Shown: positions 48,275 to 60,425, counted from the stretch's first letter. The stretch: 64,000 bases of DNA from Chelonoidis abingdonii (GCF_003597395.2 NC_133771.1:62721446-62785445); one strand, 5' to 3'. Notes: a model not told the origin generated them from the letters alone. Program-made: numbers and translations.

Positions 48275-49690
48275 TTCATCAAAGCTGAATTTTTTTTTTT
48301 TAAAGGAGTGTATCAGTTTTGATGAAACTTCTAGTTGGGAAAAGTTTCTGAGGTCTAGGATGTAATTTCTGCCCAATACCAGGAAAAGAGAGAAACTACT
48401 CAGAGTAGCCATTAGTCTGGTGGTTATGACACTCACTTGGGATGTGGGAGACCCTGGTTCAGAGCAGCAACTTGAACTTGGGCCTTCCATATCCCTGGGG
48501 AGTGCTTTGACCTCCAGACTAATAGACTCACCCCAGAACATCTGTCATTGGTTTCTCATGAGAAACTTTGAAATGTCTCAGTTTTGTCCTGATGCAGAAC
48601 AGGATAAATTTTGAAATCTCAGTTTTATGGACCAGAAAACTCATTTCCGACTGAGCTCTAGTTTCAAATAAAACCTTTTCAGTTTATAGTGTATATGGGG
48701 TGTATCCTCTCACCATCTCAAATATTTTTGTGTTTTAAGATCAGACTCTGGATTTGGTAGGAAATTTTCCTATAGAACAGACAGGGGTATGGGCAGAAAT
48801 TTAATTTTTACCACCTTTGGAGGGGGGAGCACAACTGGGAGATGCAGAACTCCTCTGGTGGAGGGGGGAGAGAGAGCAAATTCCTCCTCAGAACTCCTCC
48901 TGCTCCTGGGCTGCAGTGAGGAGAGTGGAACTTCTTCAGCCCCAGGGCTGCCAAGGGGCACTCTCCCCATCATAGCCCCGGTGCTGGAGAAGTTCACTCT
49001 CCCTACCACAAACCTGGGGGTGAGGAGCTATCTTGCCCTCCCCACCACAGCCCAGGAGCAGGAAGAGTTCTACTGCCAATTATTGGGGTGGCCCCTGCCT
49101 GCCCCCCACCACACACATACATACGCCCCTGCTGACAGAAATCTGTCTTGTTTCCTGCCAGCTTTCCCACTTAGCTTCTTGGCAGCCCAGCTGGTGGTTT
49201 GACGGAGAGCCAAAAGCCTGGAAGCCCTGGGAGTCACAGTTCCCAGGCTCACAGCTCCTCAGCAGTCTGGACTTCCAGGGTCCCTTTCTCCACAAGGGAA
49301 GCCCTGGCTCTGTGGTAGTTCACCTAGCAGGTTCCCAGGCTCCTCAGCAGGCTACCTGGCAAGCTGCTGCAGTGCTGGGACTCCCAATGACTTGCTGCTC
49401 TTCAGGACCCCCATGTCCCCGGAGATCCAGGTAGCAGTTTTAGCACCTGGTCACCTCCCCAAGGAGTCAGGTGGCCAGTTCTCTGGGCTACTGTCATGGA
49501 GGTGGGAGGTGGCAAACAGACTGCTCAGCTCCCCAGCTAGTGGCTGGGCAGCTAGGAAGCCAAGCAGCTGTTCCTGCACAAATCATGAGATTATTTTCAT
49601 TCCACTGTGGAACAAAAAAAATTAAAAATCTCAAATTTTGATGGATTGGAAAATCCCATTACCGCTCAGCTCTACTATACTGTAGTACGT
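48275..49690. repeat. Repeat-rich composite block
   Basis: It is bracketed by T/A-rich text of one kind: TCAGTTTTGATGAAACTTCT near 48314 and CTCAAATTTTGATGGATTGG near 49630, the latter before a GCTCAGCTCTAC end. Between them are a SINE head (48410) and a GC-rich stretch (48820-49580) with many CCC/CAGC steps. The overlapping open frames on both strands in the GC-rich part are compositional. I could not define one element. Confidence 0.35.
48408..48535 (+). mobile_element. MIR-like tRNA-derived SINE fragment
   Basis: CATTAGTCTGGTGGTTATGA, CACTCACTTGGGATGTGGGA and GACCCTGGTTCAGAGC form a tRNA-like head with a worn B box (GGTTCAGAG). The head corresponds to the complement of the 3' side of the SINE at 36915-37110. 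Confidence 0.5.
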
Positions 49691-50132
49691 TTTAGGTTAC
49701 CAGTGAAGTTATAACAGTTTTTTCATATCTACAAATCTCAACCTTATTTTCAAGGTCACTTGTCAATGTAGAAAGTGTATCAGAGAAGAAAACTTGTAAA
49801 AGATTAATAGCGTTATGTGTCTCAATAAAAACATTGCTTTTGTAAGCAGGTACTAAAATTGATTGGTTGTTTCAAAGGGCATATAAAATCGAACTTAAAA
49901 CTAAGGGTATATGTAATGGCTACATATAATGAAATATCCAAGTCTACTTACCAGTGTAGGTTCAGCACGAGTACATGAATTTGTCAACTCACACTAGAAG
50001 AAGCTGACCCATGAAATTCCTCACTGCACATATTAATAAGAACTACATCTGCATTCACTCTAAATAAGATAAACTGGGGATGTGAAAATTTGTTATGTCT
50101 AATTTTAAGCATTTTGGATGAAGGGGCGGAGG
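49691..50132. other. Intergenic sequence, nothing recognised
   Basis: AT-rich with no recognisable features. Confidence 0.5.
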
Positions 50133-50235
50133 GTTGGTTTGCGTTTTAAAGTGCCTAAGAATTGGGCACCTAACTTCTTTAAGCTCCTTTGAAAATTGCA
50201 TTTGAAATCCTGTTCCCACTGAAGTTAATGGGAAT
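50133..50235 (+). repeat. Left copy of a 103-bp direct repeat flanking a solo LTR
   Basis: It begins GTTGGTTTGCGTTTTAAAGT and ends CTGAAGTTAATGGGAAT, directly followed by the LTR start TGTCAAGG. It matches 51093-51195 at 101 of 103 positions. Its text (TAAGAATTGGGCACCTAACT, CACTGAAGTTAATGGGA) belongs to an old dispersed amniote repeat type. Confidence 0.95.
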
Positions 50236-51092
50236 TGTCAAGGTTTTTTCCCACTTTGAACTTTAGCGTCCAAAAAGTGGGGACCTGCATGGACCCTTCT
50301 AAGCTTAATTCCTGGCTTAGATCTGATAATGCTGCCACTGGCCAAAAATATAGTGTTTGGCACACTTCCTGTTCCCCCAAAACCTTCCCTGGGGAACCCA
50401 AGACCCAAACCCCTTGGGTCTTAAAACAAGGAGAAATAAACCATTCCCCCTCCTTTCCCCTCCCTAGGTTACCCTGAGAGGCTACACTGATCCAAACTCC
50501 TTGGATCTTAAAACAAAGAGGAATTAACCTTTCTTTTCCCCCCACCAATCCCTGGTGAGTTCAGACCCAATCCCCTTGGGTCTTAAAACAAGGAAAAAAA
50601 AAATCAATCAGGTTCTTAAAAAGAAAGCTTTTAATTAAAGAAAGAAAAGGTAAAAATTATCTCTGTAAAATCAGGATGGAAAATGTTTTACAGGGTACTC
50701 AGATTCATATAGCCTAGAGGGACTCCCCCCCAGCCTGAGATTCAAAGTTACAGCAAACAGAGGTAAAAATCCTTCCAGCAAAAGACACATTTGCAAGTTA
50801 AGAAAACAAACATAAGACTAATCCGCCTTTCCTGGCTATACTTACTATTTTGAAACATGAGAGACTGATTCAGAAAGATTGGAGAAAACCTGGGTGTATG
50901 TCTGGTCCCTCTTAGCCCCAAGAGCGAACAACCCCCAGAACAAAAAACACAAACAAAGACTTCCCTCCACCAAGATTTGAAAGTATCTTGTCCCTCGTTT
51001 GGTCCTTTGGTCAGGTGTCAGCCAGGTTTACTGAGCTTCTTAACCCTTTACAGGTAAAAGAAACATTAACCCTTAACTATCTGTTTATGACA
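50236..51092 (-). mobile_element. Solo LTR with anomalous 103-bp flanking duplication
   Basis: The 857-bp element starts TGTCAAGGTTTTTTCC and ends ATCTGTTTATGACA on the + strand. On the minus strand it therefore starts TGTCATAAACAGATAGTTAA and ends CCTTGACA, the family also present at 23360-24234. It contains three CTTGGGTCTTAAAACAAGG-like repeats (50414-50434, 50501-50521, 50571-50592) and a reversed polyadenylation zone at about 50615-50640. No internal genes are present. Instead of a 5-bp target duplication, exact 103-bp direct repeats abut both ends. Confidence 0.88.
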
Positions 51093-51195
51093 GTTGGTTT
51101 GGGTTTTAAAGTGCCTAAGAATTGGGCACCTAACTTCTTTAAGCTCCTTTGAAAATTGCATTTGAAATCCTGTTCCCACTGAAGTCAATGGGAAT
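51093..51195 (+). repeat. Right copy of the 103-bp direct repeat
   Basis: It starts directly after the LTR end with GTTGGTTTGGGTTTTAAAGT and ends CTGAAGTCAATGGGAAT. The two differences from the left copy are C/G at offset 11 and T/C near offset 94. The unique flank continues with ATATTCCATTGACTTC. Confidence 0.95.
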
Positions 51196-52200
51196 ATATT
51201 CCATTGACTTCAGTGAGGCCAGGATTATACTCTGTTGGTTCAAATATATTAGTAATACTATATTGTCAGTAGTGCCATGGCTTTGGAGGACAAATTAAAA
51301 ATAGACTGAAGAAGAAGCGAGAGAAAATCTAACTATAGAGCAGAGAGCGGTTTGTGGAAGGAATAAGTACAAAGAGACTTAGCAGAGGAGGAAATGTTCT
51401 TACGTGTGCATGTACATATATTCCTAAATATTAACCATATCTCAAGTATATCCCATGCAACTTATATACTGTGATGAGAGATGATTGAAGGGACCCTGAG
51501 ATTCAAAGCACAGTACTTGAGTAAGTGTTAAAGCAAGGGAAAAGGGAATGGGGGAGTCCTGATCAGCACTTTTCTGTTCTTCACAAAATAGAAAACTAAA
51601 GGCAAAAATTACCCTCCCAGAATGGCATATTTGTTCTCAGTGCAGAAGGAATACAGGATTAAGCCTTGTTGCATTATCTTTTCTGCAAAACAAAGCTCTT
51701 GTAACAAAAATGCCTTCAGAATGTCAAAATGCGGAATTGAGGGATTGGTTTTCCACACACTGTGTTTTTGGTTTTTGTTCTTTGCACAACTCTAGATGAG
51801 ACCTCCTGCTCCTCTCAGGTTATCTCACTATCCTTCTCACATGGAATGCCCTAAGCATACTTCACTTCATCAGGCTCCTGTGGCTCTTGCTTGAGGTTTT
51901 TTGTTTTTTTTTTCTTGCTTCTCTTACATGTTCTCTGCTTTTACATTCTCCATTGGCTTTAGCTGTTACCTTGGTTTTTGTGTCTGAAGTTGATTTAATT
52001 TATTTTATATTTCATTTCTGTTATTACTCATGGATGTTGGTTACCAGATGTCTTGTCTACCATAAAACTGCTTAATCTCTTCCGATTTCTTGTACTATCC
52101 ACATGCTAGCCTAATTTTCCCCTGCCAGGACAGATTAAGAAAATGTAGGGGTTTATAGGTCTCCTGAACATAATAATGTCTAGAACCCTACTAGTTTATA
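51196..52200. other. Intergenic sequence, nothing recognised
   Basis: The first 25 bp contain CCATTGACTTCAGTGAGG, an inverted neighbour of the AAGTCAATGG text in the repeat, so the old host repeat probably extends here. Nothing else is recognised. Confidence 0.5.
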
Positions 52201-52403
52201 CAGTGCACCCTCACTATAATGCCCTTCATAATTACAAACCTTCAGCTATAATAAACCCGGTTCCTGGATTCCACCTTCAGCCCCCGCTGCAACTGTGGGG
52301 CTCTGAGCCCCAGGTGGTGGGGCTTTTTCACTATATTGAAGCCCTCGCTATTACAAACAAATGGCTTTGATCCCAACGGGTTTGTTATAGCGAGGGTGAA
52401 CTG
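52201..52403. mobile_element. Tigger/pogo-like MITE with TA target duplication
   Basis: The left end CAGTGCACCCTCACTATAA and the complement of the right end, CAGTTCACCCTCGCTATAA, match at 17 of 19. TA flanks both sides (52199-52200, 52404-52405). The 203-bp length and absence of coding sequence mark it as a MITE. Confidence 0.85.
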
Positions 52404-52469
52404 TATGGGAATTATCACTTGTTTGTATTCTAGTGTTGTCTAGAGGCTTCAATCAGGAATTGGGGGCCA

Positions 52470-52550
52470 GAATGTGCTAGGCACTGTACAAAGGCATAAT
52501 GTAGAATGATCCCTGCCCCAGTCACTTTGCAATCCCAAGTAAATCCTCAC
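52470..52550 (+). mobile_element. Ancient SINE/CORE-type fragment
   Basis: AATGTGCTAGGCACTGTACA, then ATGATCCCTGCCCCAGTCAC and TTTGCAATCCCAAG, matches a widespread old amniote repeat segment that I recognise by text. Short and diverged. Confidence 0.5.
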
Positions 52551-53815
52551 ATGAGGCAAACATTGCAAGGCTGGTAAACCTCCAAAGAATGCACTGGTGC
52601 TACAGAAAGTGTACTTGATTTCGCCTAAAGCATTACTTACCCAGTGCTTCAGCATGGTGGGAAGAGTCATTGTGCTTCCTGTATTTTCATCTTTCTGGTC
52701 AACTCGGAGAGCTCATGATGAGTGCAGTAATTAAAAATCTCATTGCAGTGTTCTTGAGATTGAGATTCAAATGCGTTAATTACATGCTGTATAGCTAAAT
52801 CCTTTTAGTCATTTTGACTGGATATAATTATTCTCTTTACATCTGAAACTGTTATCTAGTGTTGCAGTGTTACTTGGAAATAGCTGACATGTTCCACATC
52901 AAAGGTGGCTGCATTTCATTGGTTGGTGATGTGATCCTTAAATATCACTTACTCCATATAGGTTGAGAAGATTAAGTAATGCTTATAAGGTATTTTTGGC
53001 CTATACAATAAGTGCAAAGTGTTAACGTTTTATGAATGCAATGTCCAGTATTTCTGACACTTGTATAAAGTATGATGAGAGGTCTGGCTTTCTACTGCAT
53101 CAGGGGCTTGTTGGAATTTTTGTTAATCTTGCCTTTATTTTTTTTTATCATTTATATAAAGCCGGATTGAAAGCTCACTGAAGTCAATGAGAGTGGGCCC
53201 ATCATGCCATATGCATGCAAGAATCTTATCAGACAAACAAAAATGACAATTCCTCCTGTAAAGAATATATCACAAATCAGACATACTGTAATGTAACAAG
53301 GGATGTGAAAAAAGTGTAGGCGAAGAGGTAATGGGGTGATAAGGTTACAGCAATCATGCAATACTTAATGTGAGATAGATAGATAGATATATAAACAAGG
53401 CAGGGGATTGTCTGTTTCCATATATAAAAACAAAACAAAATAACTTTAAAAGTCTAACATGTCTTTTCTTCTGTGTTTTCAGTTCCCCACCATGATTTTT
53501 AGTGGGCTAATTTTCTTCCTTAGCTTATGTCTGAAGTGAATATGTTCTCTGAAATTAGACAAAGAAAAGTGACTGTTTCTTTTTGGTCTTCTGATTGTCA
53601 TTTTAAACAACTATTGCTTTTTTAATAGATTTTTCCAAACTTCAGCCTTACCAGATGTGCTTGTGTTTAAAAGTGCCCTCTGATTACTGCTTATAATAAT
53701 TTTTATTTTACTAATTAACTACATTAGCCTCCGTTGTACTTTCTCCGCTTGGTTTTAAACTAGGATATATTTCAACTGATATCTAGCCAGCAGACATGCC
53801 AAACCCATGTGAAAA
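52551..53815. other. Intergenic sequence with a small tetranucleotide repeat
   Basis: A (GATA)n run lies at 53373-53389. No gene is seen. Confidence 0.5.
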
Positions 53816-54150
53816 ATGCAGAAATTGGGCTTGTTTTTGGCTTACTTGGCTTGTGAGTTGCTTGTTGGCTAGTTTTTGTCTTGTTGCTTGTTTGTCTTGT
53901 AGCTTGTAGCTTGTTGCTTCTTTTTTTTCACTGGCTCCGAGCAAGTAGCGGCAAGGGGTAGAGAGAGTCAGGGGTGCACAATGGGCTCACCACAGTCCTA
54001 GGCTGCACACCAGGGGGATCTAGTCACATAGAGTGTTGGGGTTTTTAAGGATTAGTTTGTTTTGACCTTGTTTTTAAATGAGATCAGCTTGATTTTTGGC
54101 TTATTGTGAAAGTTGGGGTGCTTATTTATGCGTGAAAGTTGGCAACTCTG
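53816..54150 (+). repeat. Low-complexity (CTTGTTG)-like repeat block
   Basis: 53827-53925 is built from irregular TTGGCTTG and GCTTGTTG units. The flanks TTGGGCTTGTTTTTGGCTTA and GATTTTTGGCTTATTGTGAA suggest a dispersed repeat whose core expanded. I cannot name the family. Confidence 0.5.
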
Positions 54151-56516
54151 CTAGCCAACTGTTTTTTAAATATCACCCTCTTTTCTGCAGCATACAAACA
54201 GAATTCCAAATATAACTCTTAAGCAAGTCTTCAGTCTTTCTCTATATCTTCTCAAGTCTTCAGAATTCTTTCTCTGTATCAAACTGTGATGCATTACTTC
54301 TCCTTTGGGCATTTAAAGTAAATTGCTGTAGTGATCATTCACTTTAATGGGTGTGTTTATAAATGCCTTTAAATGTCATAGTATTGTCACACTGCATGCA
54401 AAAATAAGAGAATCCAATTACTATGGAAGCTTATTGATCTGTAGAAATGCATCTGTAGAAATGACCCAGACATCAAGAATGTCATTCAGTTTAGTAAGAG
54501 TAAAGATACCAGCATCTACGCTACTCTCCATGCATTAATGCAGTTTTGCAGAGGACCATATCTGAAGGGAAAGGCATGGTAAGTGGTATGCTTCCACCCA
54601 GCCACAGAGCCAGAAATCCCTGTCACAGGGGGCAGAAAGTTACTTGGTAAACGGAGTGGCATCAGGGAAAAGAACTTTATGCATATGACATGCTGATAGG
54701 AGAGATGAAATTTTTGGAGGAAATTACCACATATGCTAATGATGAATGTCCAAGCATTGTAGTATCTGGCATCATCAGAAGGCACATGTCCACAGTTGCT
54801 ATGGGGAAGCTAAAGGAAGCATAGATATTATCCAGCCATGATGCCAAATGCAGGAAACAGATGTGCATGGAGAGACCATAGATGTTCTGTGTCTGGCCCA
54901 GGATGCATGGAATTTGTTCTAGTTATCCAGGAAATGTGAGCACTGCAGGGTCCAACTCCTGCCACACTGAGAGGTTGGTGTGTTTTCAACACCCAACAGA
55001 ATGTAGCAGAAATTTTTGCATTCTGTGAGCTTTTAAATGGAAGAGGTTGATATGGCTCGTAGAGAACAAAGTTATAAGCACAAACAATGAGAAACTTGAA
55101 GTTTGCTTAGTTGGAATTTGAACTGGAAAAAGATAAAGAAGGAAATCTCCAGTGTCCCTACGAGTATCTAGTACTAGCATTTATGACAGGACATAATCTT
55201 CAAAATGAGTTGTTATACCCATTGCTGCTTTTTCCACTTAACTGTCCCAGCTACAGCTATCTGTGGGCTCAGATCTGTAGTTAGAGCAGTTTGACTCTCA
55301 TCCCCTTAGACTTACTTAGTTAACCTGCTTAAACTGTATAGTCCAAGATGATGCAGGTTTATTAAATGACCCCTTTGACTGTTCCTTGCAGTTGTGCCTG
55401 AGGGCTTGTGTTTGAATACTGAGGGGACTGTGGGTTAATGTCAGGAACTGCAACCATGATACTGAAAGGACACTTTTTTCTCTTATGATGACAAAGTGGG
55501 AGGCAGGGTGGAAAGGGAAATGAACAAATAAAATTTATTCACCTAAGAATTACTGCTCTGTGGATTAATTCAAGAGAAACTTTTCCCATTTTATACCTTC
55601 TTTTTTTCCCTCAAAGTGTTGTAATGACTGGATTTATGCAAGAATAACTAATTATATTATCACTGCATTCACTAATATCTATGGGTTTGTCTCATTCTCT
55701 TGAACTTTAAAAATATTATAACATTTTACTGTTCTCCCACTACATTTTTAAAAGTGTACTGGGAGAAGGGGGAGTAGCTCATTATAGTCCTGAGACAATT
55801 TCTCTGAAGAAGTATGATTCTAATCAGTACTAACATTAGAGGGTGTGAGCAACATATTGTACTGCAGGTGCTGTGACTATTAGTTCCCATAGGTTTTAAT
55901 AGGTACTCCTATCTTAGTTACTTGTCTGGTGTCCAAAATATTTTTCTTAAATATGTAGCTTGTTGTGCCATTGTGAGTTGAAATACAGTCAGTTTGCTAT
56001 TTTTGCCATTTTCAAACTACCATGTGGATGCCAGGTGCTGGCAGCAATCAGGTTTATGAATAATTTTTTAGAAGGAATCCACATCCAATCTTGGAAATTA
56101 AGTAAAGACTGCTGCAGTTTCCTGGAGTAATGGCCTCGCTGACAGCCTGTTCAGATTCTTTACATTTTGACATAATATCCACTTAATTGACATCCCCCTG
56201 CAACCCTTTTGTGTTCAGGAAGGCCAGCTGAGTCAGAGGAAATATCGTAGACTAAAAACCTTTTTCAGGCTGAAATGTATTTTTGATTGAACATGACTTT
56301 TATGATTCTCTCTTACACATATGGCTCATGTCTATTTTGATCTGTCTTTGAAATCATGAATAATTACGAGTACTTCACATGACACCAAGTGGTACTGCAA
56401 AAAGTTGTGAGCGTACTGCTGTTCCATGGATTAGGGAATTTTTAGAACCACTAACTGATCGTTATATTTAATTTCTTTTCTAAAAAGCTTAAATTCCTTT
56501 ATAACTAAATTTAAAT
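54151..56516. other. Intergenic sequence, nothing recognised
   Basis: About 2.4 kb, with only short incidental frames on both strands between 54347 and 55180. No element ends found. Confidence 0.5.
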
Positions 56517-57497
56517 GAATCATACAATTATAGGGTTAGAAGGATTGTAAGTGTCATCCAGTCTAATCCCCTGCAAAGATGCAGGATTTATTGTGTCTAA
56601 ACCAGCCAAGACAGATGGCTATCCAGCCTCCTTTTGCAAACCTCCAGAGAAGGAGCTTCCACAACCTCCCTAGGTAGTTTGTTTCATTGTCCTACTGTTC
56701 TTTTTAACAGTTAGGAACTTTTTCCTGAGAGATAATCTAAATCTTCTATGCCATAATTTGAATCCATTGTGTCTTGTCCTGCCCTCTGTGACAAGAGAGA
56801 ACAACTTTTCTCCATCTTTTTTATGGCAGCCTTTCAAGTATCTGAAGACCATTATCATATGCCCCCCTCATCTCCTCTTTTCCAAACTAAACATACCCAG
56901 TTCCTTCACCCTTTGCTCATATGGTTTGCATTCCATCCCTTTCTTCATCTCTGTCACTCGCTTCTGGATCCTTTCCAGTTTCTCTACATCCTTTCTATAC
57001 ATCGGTGACCAAAATCAGACCCAGTACTCCAGCTGAGGCCTAACCAGTGCTGAATAGAGCAGTGCTGTCACCTCCTGTGACTTGCATGCTATGCTTCTGT
57101 TAATGCAACCTAAAATTTCATTCCCTCCCCCGCCTTTTTTTTTTTTTGCAACTGCATCACACTGTTAACTCATTCTGAGATTGTGACAACCCACAGCTCC
57201 CAGATCCGTTTCAGCACTACTGCTGTCAAGCCAGTTATCCCCCATTCTGTATTTGTGCATTTGGTTTTTCTCCCTAAGTGTACTTCCTTGCATTTGTCTT
57301 GGTTGAATTTCATTTTGTTGCCTATAGCTCTGTTCTCCAATTTATCAAGATCCCTCTGAATTTTAGCTCTATCCTACAAAGTATTAGCAACCACCCCGTT
57401 CCCTAGCTTTGGGTCATCTGCAGACTTAATCAGTATGATCTCTATACCTATATCCAAGTCATTAATAAAGATGTTAAACAACACAGACCCAGAACAG
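56517..57497 (-). mobile_element. CR1 LINE, 3' third
   Basis: On the minus strand the order is as follows. The end of the reverse transcriptase comes first (NIFINDLD-like text from about 57477, then DRAKIQRDLDKLEN near 57350). C-terminal ORF2 fragments follow (GKKFLTVKKNSRTMKQTT at about 56670-56730). The 3' UTR comes last, ending AACCCTATAATTGTATGATT at 56517. An internal poly-T at 57135-57147 is an A-run in the element. Stops and frameshifts make it inactive. The + strand frames at 56758-57036 are antisense shadows. Confidence 0.88.
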
Positions 57498-57660
57498 ACA
57501 TTTTGTTTACAAATAAGGCATTTTGTATTAGTAAAACATTCTCAAAACTTTCCACCTTGTGTAATATAAATCTGGATTTGCCGAATTCACAGCTTCCTTT
57601 AGGAAGCCACTGGATCACAGTTTACAACATACATGGCGGATGCTGAACTGTACACTATTA
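57498..57660. other. Short intergenic spacer
   Basis: Nothing recognised between the CR1 and the first copy of the spaced duplication. Confidence 0.5.
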
Positions 57661-57761
57661 ACAAGAAACTAGAGGGACCTAGTTTAGAAACATGAAGCGT
57701 TAACTCAGGCTTGACTCATTATTTAACACAATACTAACTACTATTTTGTGAAGGACTTCAT
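57661..57761 (+). repeat. Left copy of a spaced direct duplication
   Basis: ACAAGAAACTAGAGGGACCT...TTTGTGAAGGACTTCATC aligns to 58441-58541 with about ten differences, including gaps of two and one bases (about 90% identity). Confidence 0.85.
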
Positions 57762-58440
57762 CGAGAGAAATCCATTTAGTATATTGGAATCTCTCACCCA
57801 CCTCCTAAGAGGAAATGTGACAGTGATTGTGTTCTAGCAATCCTACACAATAGAAGAGTATTCCTTTTGTGTTTATGTGAAGTGAAAAATAACACTGAGT
57901 TCGAACCAAGGCTCAGTCCAAGCAGATTGTAACTACCCAAATTAGAATTTAGATTACTCACTGGAGTTAAACTCACTAATTTAATGGAAGGGCCAGTGGA
58001 ATCTTTCAATGGCCGCATGATGTCAGGGCTGCAGTATTATTTCTCATAGGAGGATGACATCTCCAGCAGTATGGTGCCTCCTAACTCCATGTTCAAACAT
58101 TATTCTGTGTCTGCTTAAAGAGGAGAAGATTCATCAAAACCTTTCCCAGCAGTATCTGGGGCTTCCTTGCAGGCTGCCCAACCCTTCTGACCTTACGACA
58201 TACAGCCCTTGTTGGTATTGCCGTAAATTACTATTTGCTCTATTGATTTGACTCATAATTGAAAGACAGTTTATATGCTTCCAGCTTGTGTGGACACTGA
58301 CTGCTGTGAATGGATTCTTTGGACCGGTACAGTATAGAAGATCCAGGCATTTCACCATTCTCTTATTTCTACTCTATAAATAGGTACAGTCCAGGAGATG
58401 TACCCTTTCTAGTTAGAAAAGGAGCAAGTTAATGAAATAT
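57762..58440. other. Segment enclosed by the direct duplication
   Basis: About 680 bp of unremarkable sequence between the two copies. No reverse transcriptase, primer-binding site or polypurine tract could be recognised. Confidence 0.5.
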
Positions 58441-58541
58441 ACAAGACTAGAGGGACCGAGTTTAGAAACATGAAGTGTTAGCTCAGGCTTGACCCATTAT
58501 TTAAACACAATGCTAACTACTAGTTTGTGAAGGACTTTGTC
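58441..58541 (+). repeat. Right copy of a spaced direct duplication
   Basis: ACAAGACTAGAGGGACCGAG...TTTGTGAAGGACTTTGTC, lying 780 bp from the left copy in the same orientation. Confidence 0.85.
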
Positions 58542-59354
58542 TGGTGTAAAATATCACAGAATTCTATTGCTTTTCAGTCACTGAACTTTAGGCTCCAGCA
58601 TATAAATATCTGTGGCTGTGTGTGTGAGTATATAAATTTTTAATGGCTACATTGTTTACTGTTTCAGCTCTGGTTGAAAAATACTTTGCTGTTGATAGTA
58701 TCAGTTGAGCTGCAGCATAAGGTTTTTTTGAGTGTTTCAAAGCCTGTCAAACAAACCTCTTCAAGCCTGTAAACTCATTCCAATTTCACCCACTAGACTC
58801 ATGTCTATGAGACAGTGACTGAAGCTGACATTCATCACTGAGAATGTTGGTTTGGCCTCATGCCAAAAGAGTTGGCAGAAGCAATCAAAGGGAATGGCAA
58901 TCTGCTTAAAATGAGCAGTGGGGGAGTCTGGCATTTTCTACTGTTTGCTTAAACAGACTGACATTCCTTTTGATCACTTCTCATGATGCTTTTCACATAG
59001 GTTATACCAAAATACTGTTCTGGATCAGCCCCTGTGATTAGGAGGAGATTCCATAGTGAAGAAAAACAAGGTAAAAACATCACTTCAGGGACGGGGGCGG
59101 GGCAAAAAAATCAATCCATTTGTTCAAAAATTTGTTTGGGGGTCCTTTACATCTGTAATAGCCACCCTGGGACAGCGTCATCTCCCCCCCCCCGCCCCCC
59201 CGTCCCGTGAATGGCACTAAGAACCCTCAACAGTACTATTCTCTATTCACTAGTCACACATTTAACTGGTTCCAAAACATTTAGAAAACATTAATCACAG
59301 GAGCACTGGCCATCAGCTGTGTGTATAGTCAATTAATTTTAGCCCTTTTACACA
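58542..59354. other. Intergenic sequence with a C-rich run
   Basis: A C10-G-C7 run lies at 59184-59201, and a GGGACGGGGGCGGGGC piece lies near 59089-59103. No gene is associated with either. Confidence 0.5.
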
Positions 59355-59745
59355 GGAACACGGAAATTACCATGCTAGTTCAGACTACTGGTCCACACAC
59401 TTCTGTATTCTGTCTCAGACAGTAGCCACTACGAGGTTCTTCAGAAGAAGGTGCGCGGTGCCCCATAGTGTAAAGTTACAAATTAATTTGTCCATGTTTC
59501 TTCTCATCCTTCATCATTAGGGGTTGGCTTATGCCCCAAAGAATGACGGTTTATAGCTTTTCTTAACTTTTTAAAATATTATCTAATGTGGCAATGGCTA
59601 ATTCTCTGTTAATACCTGACCCTTTTCTGAATTTTCCTAAGTTGCTATTCTCAGTGGTATTTTGTGACTATCCGTTCCATATGTTAATCAGTTGTTCCTT
59701 TTCCACTCCATCTGTTTGATAATTCTGAATTCTTCACTTAACACT
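59355..59745 (-). mobile_element. CR1 3' end fragment (GTTCAGACTACTGGTCC type)
   Basis: AGGAACACGGAAATTACCAT, TTCTGTCTCAGACAGTAGCC and GGGGTTGGCTTATGCCCCAA follow the order of a CR1 3' UTR on the minus strand. This is the lineage with a GACCCAGTATGG-like end. It is well diverged. Confidence 0.7.
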
Positions 59746-60176
59746 TGGCTGCATGAAAACACATTCATTGTCACTTCTAGCTTCAGCCCAGGGTTATGGC
59801 AGCATCTGATGGTGTAATCCCAACTGCAGGGGCTTGGTAACAAAAAGCAGGGATGGAGAGGTTGTGGTGGTTACATCTCCTCCTGCACGGTGTGTGTGCA
59901 AACACACAGGATGGGCCAAAAAGAAGGCTGTGTAGGTTGGGAAGGATGTGTGACTAGTGCAGTTGGCGAATGCATTAAATTAGAACAACCTTTGGGCAGC
60001 CTGGTTTGGCAGAGTTTCAATGAAGCCTTTAATTTAAAATAAAACTGTTTCTTCCAGTAGAAACCTATCAGATGTCTTGGGATTAAAACACAAGTGACTT
60101 CCTGCATCAGTGAGCCGCACTAGTGTAATGTAAAACTCCCTGTAGCAGCAAGAGTGCACCTGGACCTTAGTGTGTT
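59746..60176. other. Intergenic sequence, nothing recognised
   Basis: About 430 bp between two CR1 fragments. The 78-codon minus frame is incidental. Confidence 0.5.
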
Positions 60177-60425
60177 CATAGAGTCATAATTACAAGGCCA
60201 GAAGAGATCATTGTGATAATCTAGTCTGACCTCCTGTATAACACAGATCATAGAACTTCCTCCACAAATAATTCCAGAGCAGAGCATTTAGAAAAAACAT
60301 CCAAATTACCAGTGTTGGAGCATCCTCTATAACCCTGGCAAATTGTTCCAATGGTAAAATAACCTCACTGTTAAAAATGTATGCCTTATATCCAGTCTAA
60401 AATCCAGTACTGATGAATTAAAATC
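60177..60425 (-). mobile_element. CR1 3' end fragment
   Basis: CATAGAGTCATAATTACAAG, GCCAGAAGAGATCATTGTGA, TAATCTAGTCTGACCTCCTG and GGCAAATTGTTCCAATGGTA give a typical minus-strand CR1 3' UTR and end of ORF2. It relates to the scrap at 30892-31030. Confidence 0.8.

Noticed and set aside
48789..49434. 133- and 137-codon plus-strand frames
   Set aside because: They lie in a GC-rich repeat block with frames open on both strands; no domain, start context or splice structure.
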